From NCBI RefSeq assembly GCF_039693965.1, contig NZ_CP155576.1, forward strand, positions 2,418,001 through 2,482,000: DNA of 64,000 bases, written 5' to 3'. Shown here piece after piece: positions 1 through 8,200 of the stretch. The stretch is from Moraxella sp. K1664. GTDB taxonomy: Bacteria > Pseudomonadota > Gammaproteobacteria > Pseudomonadales > Moraxellaceae. The notes beneath the pieces were generated by a model, which worked only from the letters and a program-made list of their open reading frames with translations, made no database searches and was not told where the DNA came from. Numbering within the stretch: the first letter of the stretch is position 1; each line of letters starts with the position of its first letter. Both the position numbers and the translations under genes were made by a program.

Positions 1-25
1 GGGCAAATTGCAATTTGCCCCTACA
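1..25. repeat. palindromic intergenic repeat, edge copy
   Basis: The first 20 bases form a perfect palindrome centred on AATTGCAATT with GGGC/GCCC ends, followed by CTACA. A diverged copy with the flanking TGTA on its other side lies at 56557-56585, so this looks like the right part of a short dispersed palindrome (TGTAGGGGC...GCCCCTACA) cut by the window edge. Function unknown; REP-like or a MITE remnant. Confidence 0.5.
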
Positions 26-167
26 ATCATACCCCAATCATCAACCCCAATCATCATCAATCAAAACCAATTGGCAAATAATATCCGCCCCATACTTACA
101 AAATTTCAAATTTTTTTAAACAATAATACCAAATTAGGATTATGTTAAATAAATTTTCCAAGCAAAA

Positions 168-201
168 CAAAAACCCCACAAGCTTTCACTTATGGGATTT
201 T
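168..201 (-). terminator. rho-independent terminator of rplU-rpmA
   Basis: On the minus strand, just after the rpmA stop, the sequence can fold CCCATAAG / CTTGTGGG (one mismatch) with a short loop and then runs into TTTTTGTTTT. Position and T-run suit the end of the rplU-rpmA transcript. Confidence 0.6.
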
Positions 202-219
202 GAACTGTTTTAACAAAAA

Positions 220-477
220 TTATTTTGCAACAACAGACACATAACGGCGGTTAAATTGACCTTTGGTCTCAAATTTTACCACGCCTTCGGTTAGGGCAAA
301 TAGGGTGTGATCACGACCCATACCTACGCCTTCACCTGCGTGAAACTCTGTGCCACGCTGACGAACGATAATGTTACCTGCAATAACGTCTTGACCGCCA
401 AAGATTTTTACGCCAAGCATTTTTGGGTTAGAATCGCGACCGTTTTTGGTGGAACCACCAGCTTTTTTAGTTGCCAT
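220..477 (-). CDS. rpmA: 50S ribosomal protein L27
   Basis: This is bacterial L27 (bL27), a component of the large ribosomal subunit whose N-terminal tail reaches towards the peptidyl-transferase centre. The 85-residue length is normal. It opens with [16 protein letters not shown] and carries the conserved [13 protein letters not shown] and [16 protein letters not shown] segments. There is no N-terminal prepeptide of the kind cleaved in Firmicutes. It lies 40 bp downstream of rplU on the same strand, the usual two-gene ribosomal operon, and ends at a hairpin terminator. Confidence 0.97.
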   Translation of the reverse strand: MATKKAGGSTKNGRDSNPKMLGVKIFGGQDVIAGNIIVRQRGTEFHAGEGVGMGRDHTLFALTEGVVKFETKGQFNRRYVSVVAK

Positions 478-517
478 GAGAATATCTCCTGTGAATACTT
501 TTTATAAAGTATATAAA

Positions 518-829
518 TTAACCATTGATTGCGTTGATTTTAAGCTCGGTGTACCATTGACGATGACCTTGCTCTTTGTGGTAGTGCTTACGGCGACGGT
601 GCTTAACGATACGCACTTTTTTGCCACGACCGTGAGAAACCACTTCTGCAACCACGCTGGCACCAGCAACCACAGGCTGACCGATTTTTACACCAGAGCC
701 ATTCACAACCATTAGCACATCTTCGATGTTTAGGGTTGCACCCACTTCTGCTTTTAGAAGCTCAACTTTCAAAGTCTCGCCAACGCTAACACGGTGCTGT
801 TTGCCACCGCTTTTGATAACTGCGTACAT
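518..829 (-). CDS. rplU: 50S ribosomal protein L21
   Basis: This is L21 (bL21), an early-assembling protein of the large subunit that binds 23S rRNA. I place the start at [15 protein letters not shown], giving 103 residues, the same length as the E. coli protein; a TTG-initiated extension of four residues is possible, but those bases include the ribosome-binding site (GGAGA). The C-terminal signature [20 protein letters not shown] is intact. It is the first gene of the rplU-rpmA operon. Confidence 0.96.
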   Translation of the reverse strand: MYAVIKSGGKQHRVSVGETLKVELLKAEVGATLNIEDVLMVVNGSGVKIGQPVVAGASVVAEVVSHGRGKKVRIVKHRRRKHYHKEQGHRQWYTELKINAING

Positions 830-945
830 CGCATTCTCCAATAAACCTGTGTGCCGTGGCTATCCCTTGATAGCACTTACTAACGAACACGACTAGGACA
901 AAAATAAGGCGGTATTTTACCTTATATCAGCCCACTTTGCAAGGG

Positions 946-1812
946 TTATTTTAGCATTTGCCACATCTTTATCGCCTGTGCCATGTGAGCGACATCATGC
1001 ACCCGTACAATGCTCGCCCCCTTTTGAATGGCAAATAGGTGAGCAACCGTGCCTATCACATCTCTGTCGGTTGGGGCGTGGTCTTGGGCAGGGACAAATG
1101 TACTTAAAATCTCGCCTAAAAAGCGTTTGCGAGACACACCAAACAGCATGGGCAAGCCAAAATGAGCAATGATAGTATCCAAATGTTGCATCAGCGTGAT
1201 ATGATGAGCGTGATTTTTGGCAAAGCCCATACCCACATCTATCACGATGTTTTCACGTCTGACCCCTGCATTTAGGGCGTTTTGAATGTCTCTATCCAGC
1301 TCGCTTATGACTTCACGCACCACATCATCATAATTGGCAAGGCTGTTCATCGTCTGGGTCATCGTATCAGGCTCGCCCCGTGAGTGCATGATAACCACAG
1401 GGCAATCAAGGCGAGCGACCACATCGCACACCCCGTCTCGGCGAAGTCCACGCACGTCATTGACCATGTCCGCCCCTGCACGAACGCCTTGTTCCATGAC
1501 AGCAGGACTACTCGTGTCAAGTGATAGCCACACATCTTTGCCAAACTCCGCTCGCAACGCCTCTACCACAGGGATAACCCTATCAAGCTCGGTATCAGTT
1601 GCCACACTTGGGGCGTTGGGGCGGGTGGACTCTCCGCCAATGTCAATAATATCCACGCCCCAGCGTATCATCTCATCAGCATGGCGTAAGGCGGTGTCTA
1701 TGCTGTTAAAACGTCCGCCGTCTGAGAATGAATCAGGCGTTACGTTTAGCACGCCCATGATTTTTGGGGTGGATAGGGATAGGGTTTTGTTGTTAAAAAA
1801 TAGGGTGTTCAT
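946..1812 (-). CDS. folP: dihydropteroate synthase
   Basis: FolP condenses p-aminobenzoate with dihydropterin pyrophosphate to give dihydropteroate in folate synthesis and is the target of sulfonamides. The 288-residue cytosolic protein shows the family signatures in order: IMGVLNVTPDSFSDGG (about 19-34), DIIDIGGESTRPNA (about 55-68), NDVRGLRRDG, and the C-terminal VRVHDV. The TIM-barrel length is normal. The neighbouring genes are not folate-related, so it is probably transcribed alone or with the gene upstream. There is a 13-bp gap to the toxin gene upstream on the same strand. Confidence 0.95.
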   Translation of the reverse strand: MNTLFFNNKTLSLSTPKIMGVLNVTPDSFSDGGRFNSIDTALRHADEMIRWGVDIIDIGGESTRPNAPSVATDTELDRVIPVVEALRAEFGKDVWLSLDTSSPAVMEQGVRAGADMVNDVRGLRRDGVCDVVARLDCPVVIMHSRGEPDTMTQTMNSLANYDDVVREVISELDRDIQNALNAGVRRENIVIDVGMGFAKNHAHHITLMQHLDTIIAHFGLPMLFGVSRKRFLGEILSTFVPAQDHAPTDRDVIGTVAHLFAIQKGASIVRVHDVAHMAQAIKMWQMLK

Positions 1813-1825
1813 GTTTAAATTAAGA

Positions 1826-2230
1826 TTACAAACTTTGGGTATTTAAAATAAAAGATTTGTCATATTGCAAAATGGCGTTATCTGCCGTTAAAAGTTTTAA
1901 ATTTTCAAGTTCGGCTTGGACAATCAGCAAACGGTCAAAAGGGTCTTTGTGGATTTTGGGTAAATTACCAATTTCAAACAAATGTGAAAATTCAATTTCC
2001 AAACAATCAAATCCCAATCTCAATAACTCTTGGGTAATTTGTTTGGGATTATAATCAAAATCAGGCTTACCCAAACTGTATTTAATGCTAATTTCCCAAA
2101 TGCTTGCTTTACTAAAATATAGGCGGTTATTTTCATCAAGCAAAATCCTTTGGCAATTATCCGACATTTTTTCACAATTTGCAGTCAAAAACCACAACAA
2201 AACGTGTGTATCTAATAAATAACTCATCAT
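1826..2230 (-). CDS. PIN-domain toxin (VapC-like)
   Basis: A 134-residue PIN-domain protein, expected to be the Mg-dependent RNase toxin of a type II toxin-antitoxin pair. It begins MMSYLLDTHVLLWFLTANC; the DTHVLLW motif is typical of the COG3744 branch of PIN proteins and supplies the first acidic residue. Further acidic positions are in SIWEISIKY, HKDPFDRLLIVQA and LLTADNAI. The start codon overlaps the antitoxin stop as ATGA, so the two are translationally coupled; the second methionine is an equally good start. Whether it is active cannot be read from the sequence. Confidence 0.85.
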   Translation of the reverse strand: MMSYLLDTHVLLWFLTANCEKMSDNCQRILLDENNRLYFSKASIWEISIKYSLGKPDFDYNPKQITQELLRLGFDCLEIEFSHLFEIGNLPKIHKDPFDRLLIVQAELENLKLLTADNAILQYDKSFILNTQSL

Positions 2231-2478
2231 TCACCTGCAAACATATCCGCAATTTCATCAGCAAAAGCGTTATCAAAATTATCAGGAATGCTAATTTTGC
2301 CTTTTAATGTTCCCATTTGACGTTTGGCTTTTGTGTGTGTAATTGGCACAATCATCACTTTTGGCGTGCCTGCTTTGGCAATGGTAATCGGCTTGCCTGT
2401 ATTTGCCACTTCATCAATGAGACGTGATAAATGAGTTTTTGCATAATGAATATTAAAATGCTCGGCGGTGGTTTGCAT
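2227..2478 (-). CDS. Phd/YefM-family antitoxin
   Basis: An 83-residue antitoxin that should bind and neutralise the adjacent PIN toxin and autorepress the operon. The start at MQTTAEHFNIHYAKTHLSRL is preceded by GGGGAA at good spacing, which argues against a longer start eight codons upstream. The pattern HYAKTHLSRLIDEVANTGK followed by ITIAKAGTPKVMIVPI matches the N-terminal DNA-binding fold of the Phd family. The C-terminal tail ending in acidic residues would be the toxin-binding part. Antitoxin-first order is as expected. Confidence 0.85.
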   Translation of the reverse strand: MQTTAEHFNIHYAKTHLSRLIDEVANTGKPITIAKAGTPKVMIVPITHTKAKRQMGTLKGKISIPDNFDNAFADEIADMFAGE

Positions 2479-2630
2479 GATTTTCCCCAAATAAAAAGCC
2501 AAACTTAGTTTATAAGTTTAGCTAATTTTATAAAACTTGTCAAAATAAAACAACACGCCACGTCCAACCCTTGAAATTCAAAACAAATACCGCTACTATA
2601 ATGGCATTTATCCCATTTTAAGGACTTTTC

Positions 2631-4016
2631 TTGCAACATTTTGACCGAGCAGACGGCACAGAAAACGCCATTTTGGTACACCTTGACATTCGTGAGATGA
2701 TTGACCCTGATGATTTAGAAGAGTTTCGCCTGCTGGTGCATTCGGCAGGGGCAAACGAGCTTGACATCATCACAGGCACACGGAGTAAACCGCACGCCAA
2801 ATACTTTGTCGGCACAGGCAAAGCCGAAGAAATCGCCCAAAAAGTTACTGAGACTAATGCCGATATTGTGCTTTTTAATCATAAACTTACGCCCAGCCAA
2901 GAACGCAATTTAGAAAAAATCTTGCAATGCAGGGTCGTTGATCGCATGGGGCTGATTTTGGATATTTTTGCCAAGCGAGCAAGGACTTATGAAGGAAAAT
3001 TGCAGGTAGAATTGGCACAGCTCACCCATTTGTCATCAAGGCTTGTGCGTGGCTATGCTCATCTTGGTCAGCAAAAAGGCGGTATCGGACTACGGGGGCC
3101 GGGCGAAACCCAGCTTGAAACCGACAGACGATTGCTCCAAGTTCGTGTCAATCAACTAAAAGCCAAACTTGCCAAAGTCAAACAAACCCGCTTACAAGGA
3201 CGTGCCAAACGACAAAAATCGGACACGCCTACCATTTCGCTTGTCGGCTACACCAACGCTGGAAAATCCACGCTCTTTAACCGCCTTGCCAATGACAACG
3301 TCTACGCCGCCAACCAACTGTTCGCCACGCTAGACCCCACACTTCGCCGTGTCAAATGGACAGGCGTGGGTAATGTGGTGCTTGCTGATACGGTAGGCTT
3401 TGTGCGTCATCTGCCCCATGAGCTTGTGGAGAGCTTTCATGCCACGCTACAAGAGACCCTAGAAGCCGACCTACTTTTGCACGTCATTGACAGCAGTAGC
3501 CCCGACATGCACGAACAGATTGATGCGGTCAATGCGGTACTAGATGAGATTGGAGCAACAGCTCCTGTGCTGTTGGTGTATAATAAGATTGACCGTACCG
3601 ATGAGATGCCAACCATTCACTACAAAGAGCTAGGCGTGCCACACCGTGTCTATGTGTCCGCTCGTGAAAACTTAGGCATGGACAAACTCGCCCAAGCCGT
3701 GCAAGAGCTACTGGTGGGCGGACTGTCCGACTTTACGCTCACCCTACCCTATCACGCAGGGCAATTTAAAAATACCTTGCATGAGCTTGGGGTCATCACC
3801 CATAGCGAATTTGACGATACAGGGCATGAGATACTCACCGTTCGCCTTGCCAAAGCCAAATTAAAAGAATTGCTTGGCAGGTATCATCTGAATGCCTTTG
3901 ACGTATTACCGCCACACGAGGCGAGCCAATTTGTGCCAGAATTGGAAGAGTTTGAAAAGGTGGCGATTAAGGTAAATGATGATAAAGATGAGGATTTAGA
4001 CCCGTTTTGTTTGTAA
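2631..4016 (+). CDS. hflX: ribosome-associated GTPase HflX
   Basis: HflX is a GTPase that binds the large ribosomal subunit and splits stalled ribosomes under stress. The 461-residue protein has the N-terminal HflX domain with its glycine-rich GGIGLRGPGETQLETDRR segment (about 145-162), then a G domain with G1 GYTNAGKSTLFN (about 207), G3 DTVGFVRHLP and G4 NKID. I use the TTG start at 2631 because AAGGAC precedes it by five bases and no nearby in-frame ATG fits. Both hfq and miaA, its usual neighbours, are absent here. The C-terminus is rich in acidic residues. Confidence 0.95.
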   Translation: MQHFDRADGTENAILVHLDIREMIDPDDLEEFRLLVHSAGANELDIITGTRSKPHAKYFVGTGKAEEIAQKVTETNADIVLFNHKLTPSQERNLEKILQCRVVDRMGLILDIFAKRARTYEGKLQVELAQLTHLSSRLVRGYAHLGQQKGGIGLRGPGETQLETDRRLLQVRVNQLKAKLAKVKQTRLQGRAKRQKSDTPTISLVGYTNAGKSTLFNRLANDNVYAANQLFATLDPTLRRVKWTGVGNVVLADTVGFVRHLPHELVESFHATLQETLEADLLLHVIDSSSPDMHEQIDAVNAVLDEIGATAPVLLVYNKIDRTDEMPTIHYKELGVPHRVYVSARENLGMDKLAQAVQELLVGGLSDFTLTLPYHAGQFKNTLHELGVITHSEFDDTGHEILTVRLAKAKLKELLGRYHLNAFDVLPPHEASQFVPELEEFEKVAIKVNDDKDEDLDPFCL

Positions 4017-4058
4017 ATAAAAATACTCCAATCATGTAAGCCAAAATCACAAAGTAAA

Positions 4059-4433
4059 ATGAATAAATTTTCCCCAATTATCATCGTAGAATATGTATTT
4101 TTATTGCTATTATTTTTTATGATAATGGGTGATTGGGAATGGGATAGATTTTATCAATTTATAAAATCATCAAATGTTGATATAATTTTTGGTCTGATTA
4201 TTGGATTTTTATTTATCATTTTTAGTAATTTTTTAAATGATAAAATCATTGATTGTTTAAAAAAACGTTGGAATATCAAAACATCATACTCCATTAAATT
4301 TTTATTAAAAATTTCTATCCTATGGTTAATTTGCAAAATATATGCTTATTGTGCGTGGCTTATTATGGTAACATCATTTTTAAAAAGACGGTTTGTAGCC
4401 ACTTGCGACACGCTAACAAATGATGATAAGTAG
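4059..4433 (+). CDS. small AT-rich membrane protein, unknown
   Basis: I do not recognise this 124-residue protein. It has three likely membrane segments, around residues 8-24, 43-60 and 83-105, separated by short charged stretches (FLNDKIIDCLKKRW). Its composition is much more AT-rich than hflX upstream or hrpA beyond, which suggests recent acquisition or weak selection. It follows hflX by 42 bp in the same direction, with no clear ribosome-binding site. It may not be a conserved gene. Confidence 0.45.
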   Translation: MNKFSPIIIVEYVFLLLLFFMIMGDWEWDRFYQFIKSSNVDIIFGLIIGFLFIIFSNFLNDKIIDCLKKRWNIKTSYSIKFLLKISILWLICKIYAYCAWLIMVTSFLKRRFVATCDTLTNDDK

Positions 4434-4541
4434 TAATGTGCATCGCCCAATGACAAACTTTTTTTTAAAAAAATCAATACTTTAAAATAAGTTAAAAACA
4501 AAAACCAATCCCATTTTAATAAAAACCTACAAATTTCAACA

Positions 4542-4570
4542 CAAAAGGGCAAGTTTAAACCCGCCCTTAA
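4542..4570 (-). terminator. hairpin after the exported-protein gene
   Basis: On the minus strand, about 20 bases after the stop at 4588, AAGGGC pairs with GCCCTT around an internally self-complementary GTTTAAAC loop and is followed by TTTTGT. It fits a terminator for the gene at 4588-5157. Confidence 0.5.
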
Positions 4571-4587
4571 AGTCTTAAAATCAATCA

Positions 4588-5157
4588 TCAATAAAAATCA
4601 TGTCTTTTAACAAGCCAATTGCCATTGCCATATTCATCGAGCATTTCCACATGCCTAGTAACTGTTTCGCCTGAAACATCGGACGAATACACCACTTTAA
4701 ATTTCAAAGAATTTTTGGCAGGTTGAGACCAAGAACCGATATTTTGCACTGTCATACATTGGCTTTTTGGGTGGTAGGTGGTGGATGTCATGGCAGAGAC
4801 CATGAAAGTGGAACTTGCTTGCGGAGACTGCAATGCTCCCGCTTCAAGCTCGATAGATGTCGCACAACCCCCAAGGAGCAACACCTGAGCAATGTTTGGA
4901 CTTGCTTTGGCAATCACGCTATCCAAAGCGGTATTGGTGGGTTGATTGACCGCATTGACAATCTTTTGCATTTGTGCGTCCGTGGCATTGGCAAAATGAC
5001 TGGTGGTGGCTTGGGTGCTTGGGGCAGTCGTCCCTGTGGCAACGCTCAACACTTTGTTTACACCACCTAACGCATTATTTACTTTATCTAAAAAATTGGC
5101 GTGTGCGGTGGTGGCGGTAAAAGCCATTACTGTGGCAAACAAAACGGTGTGTTTCAT
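4588..5157 (-). CDS. exported protein of unknown function
   Basis: A 189-residue protein with a clear Sec signal peptide: MKHTV, a hydrophobic core LFATVMAFTATT and an AHA cleavage site near residue 20. The mature part has an N-terminal region rich in Ala/Thr/Asn, a cysteine in LLLGGCATSIEL, and a C-terminal half with alternating beta-like segments (FKVVYSSDVSGETVTRHVEMLD). I do not recognise the family. AGAGGA precedes the start at good distance. A run of ten G lies about 104 bases upstream of the start codon and may affect transcription. Confidence 0.7.
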   Translation of the reverse strand: MKHTVLFATVMAFTATTAHANFLDKVNNALGGVNKVLSVATGTTAPSTQATTSHFANATDAQMQKIVNAVNQPTNTALDSVIAKASPNIAQVLLLGGCATSIELEAGALQSPQASSTFMVSAMTSTTYHPKSQCMTVQNIGSWSQPAKNSLKFKVVYSSDVSGETVTRHVEMLDEYGNGNWLVKRHDFY

Positions 5158-5175
5158 CTTTTTAAATCCTCTTTA

Positions 5176-5270
5176 AATCAAAACAGACGTTCTTATTTTA
5201 AAGCAACACTTATCCAAAAGCAAGCATATCATTCCTATTGGAATAACGACCCACTCCACACCCCCCCCCC
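5176..5270 (-). promoter_or_regulatory. promoter with upstream G10 tract
   Basis: Reading the minus strand towards the exported-protein gene there is a run of ten G (5261-5270), then about 40 bases, then TTGCTT, a 17-base spacer and TAAAAT, which make an acceptable -35/-10 pair. The tract lies 17 bases beyond the hrpA stop. Homopolymer length changes at such positions can alter promoter output in related bacteria; that is inference here. Confidence 0.4.
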
Positions 5271-5286
5271 ACAACTCGCCAGCAAC

Positions 5287-8200
5287 CTACCTAGTCATCA
5301 CACTCGCCCACACCTTATCGAGTCGTTTTGCCGAGACAGGCACTGCCGTTTTCATGGGTTGGGCGAACAGTTGTATGCGGTATTCTTCCACGAGCCAACG
5401 ATATTCGGCAATCTTGGGGTCATGCACACGGTTTGCCAGTCGCTCCATATGCTCATCAAGCAGATACACCGCATCGGTGTCGCCGTCTAGGTTGTTTGGC
5501 AGTCTGTCAAGGCGGATTTTTAGGGCATTAAGATAGCGTGGATAGGCTTGCCACACCGCAAAATCGGTGCGATAAATAAAGTCATGAAGCGACAAATCAT
5601 CAAGCTGGTCTTCAATGTCGTCAATGCTCTCGCCAAAAATCTCACGGTCAAGCATGAGCAGTTGCCCACGCACGCTTTGCCATGTGGTATAAATCTCTTT
5701 TAGCACCTTTAACATCTCTTGCCCCACCGTCAAAAACTGCCCGCTTATCACGTCTTTGACCGCCCCAAACTCGCCTGCATTTAGGGGCAATTTGTCAAGC
5801 AAATCCCCCATACGCTCATCACGCACAAAGCCTGCCACCTTTTCACGCACATGGCTATCAAAGGGCTTGGCGTATTTATCAAAAGTCGCTTGCAATGTTG
5901 CGTCCACCAGCACGCTTTTTAATTTTTCCAAATCGCCAAGCGGAGCAAATGCCATTTTAAAGGCTTTATCAATTTGCGACGTGAGCTGTTTTTGTTTTGC
6001 CCCAAGCGTCATCTTGACAAGCGATAGCACGCCTTTTTTGTGCATGGCTAACGCCCCTGCCAAGTCGCCAAACTCCACCACCGCCACCTTGCCCGTCTCA
6101 TCAGGACTTAGGGCAAAAAAGGCTTGCGTTACCATGCCCTTATGATGACGGGTTTTGATGAATTCAAAATGCTCAGGGAAAGTGTCATGAATGCCTTCGG
6201 ACACGGTCTGCACTTGGGCGTGCGTGCGGTACTTGGCTTGCAATTTTTCCAAATCTCGCCCTTTTTCAATCACTCGCCCCTTGTCGTCAAGCACGCAAAT
6301 CAAGGGTTGCAGATATTTATCAATCTCATGAATCTTAAAATCGTCCGCCCCTACTTTTACGCCCATTCTAAGCAGGTTATGACAAAGTTGGTCAAGCAGT
6401 CCCACACCATTGCCCTGCGTGAGTTTATCCATAAGGGCGTGGGCGGTGTCAGGAATGGGGACGATTTTTCGGCGAATGTCTTTTGGCAAGGTTTTTAATA
6501 ACCCCGATACAAGCTCAAACCGCCACCCTGCCACGCCCCACAATAAATCCACGCTGTCAAGCTGAGACAACGCCCCTGCCCCCACTTTCACGCTCACACC
6601 GTCATCGTCCGAGCTTGGGTCAAAGACATAGGACAAGGGGAATTTGACCGCCCCCACTTGCCAAAATTTGGGAAATTCTTGTCCGACATTGACGACATCA
6701 TTCACGACATCTTCATCTTTGAATTTTAAAAAGTCATCATCGCCCATTTTGCCAAGCCAATCTTCAAACGCCTTAGCGGACGCAATGTGGGGCGGAATTT
6801 TGTCATCATAAAACTCATACAGTCGCTCTTCGTCCACGAGTAAATCTCGCCGTCTTAGCTTGTCTTCGGTGTCGCCCACGTCTTTGATTTTTTGGCGGTT
6901 GTGCGTCAAAAACGGCAAGGCTTTGGGGTATCGCTCGTCCGCTTGACTGTCCTGCACGTCCCCCACCAGAGCATCACGGATAAATATCTCACGGCTAGCT
7001 GGCAGGTCAATGGTTTCATAATTAACCAATTGTTTGTGAACAATAATCAGCCCAAACAAGCTAATTTGAGCATAGGCTTGCACTCGCCCTGCTTTTTTTG
7101 ACCAATGCGGTTCAAAATAATGATATTTTAAAAGATTTTTGCCTGCCGACAGTATCCATTCAGGTTCAATCTTGGCAAGTGTACGCATATACACTTGTGA
7201 AGTTTCCACCACTTCAAAGGCAAGCACCCAATCCACGCCCTTTTTATGCAAGGTACTGGCAGGAAAAATGCGTGCCTTTTGGTTTTTGGTCATCAGATAC
7301 TCGCCCACCGTGTCGGTTTTGTGAGCGACAAAGGACAACAGAGCAGTCAATAACGCCCGATGAATGCTGGTATAATCTTCGCTAAACTGCGGTTTGGTTT
7401 TGCCTTGTTCTTTTAGGCTTGCCAAAATCGCACTGTTGCCCACCTTGGCTTTTTTACCGCCTTTTAAGCCAATGCGACCTTTTGGGGTGTCTTTTTTATC
7501 ATCAGCTTTTTTATCATTGGCTTTATTGTCAAGATTATCATTGTTATTATCGGCAATCTGATAACCCAAATCCGCCACCATTTGGGCAAGCTGTTCATGC
7601 GTTTTTTGCCATTCTTTGATACGGGGAAAGGACAAATAATGCTTTTTGGCAAAATTCTTGCGTCCGTTGCCCGTGAGCTTATCGCCCCCGTGCATTTCAT
7701 GGGTGCTAAACAGTACGTTAAACAGTTCTACATAAAACAAAAAGTCCGAATTATCACGGCGGAACAAGGCGTGCTTTTGGTCAGCTTGCGACTGCTTGTC
7801 GGCAGGTCGCTCACGCACATCTTGCACAGCAAGGGCGGAGACGATGACAAGCATTTTGTCAAGGCAGGCAAATTCATGCCCTGCGATGAGCATACGGGCA
7901 AGGCGTGGGTCTATCGGCATACGAGCCATTTTTTTGCCAATGTCGGTGAGAGCGGAGTGTTTTTGTTTGCTCGTTTGTCCTTTTAGGGCTTTTTTAAAGG
8001 CGGTTTTGGTTGGCACATCGGACAACGCCCCAAGCTCGTGCAAGAGCTTGCGACCGTCATTGACAAGGCGTAAATCAGGCGGTGTGATAAAGTCAAAATC
8101 CGCCACATCGCCTAAGCCCAAATGCTCCATTTGCAAAATCACGCTTGCCAAATTGGTACGCAAAATCTCAGGCTCGGTAAAAGGCGGACGACTGTCAAAA

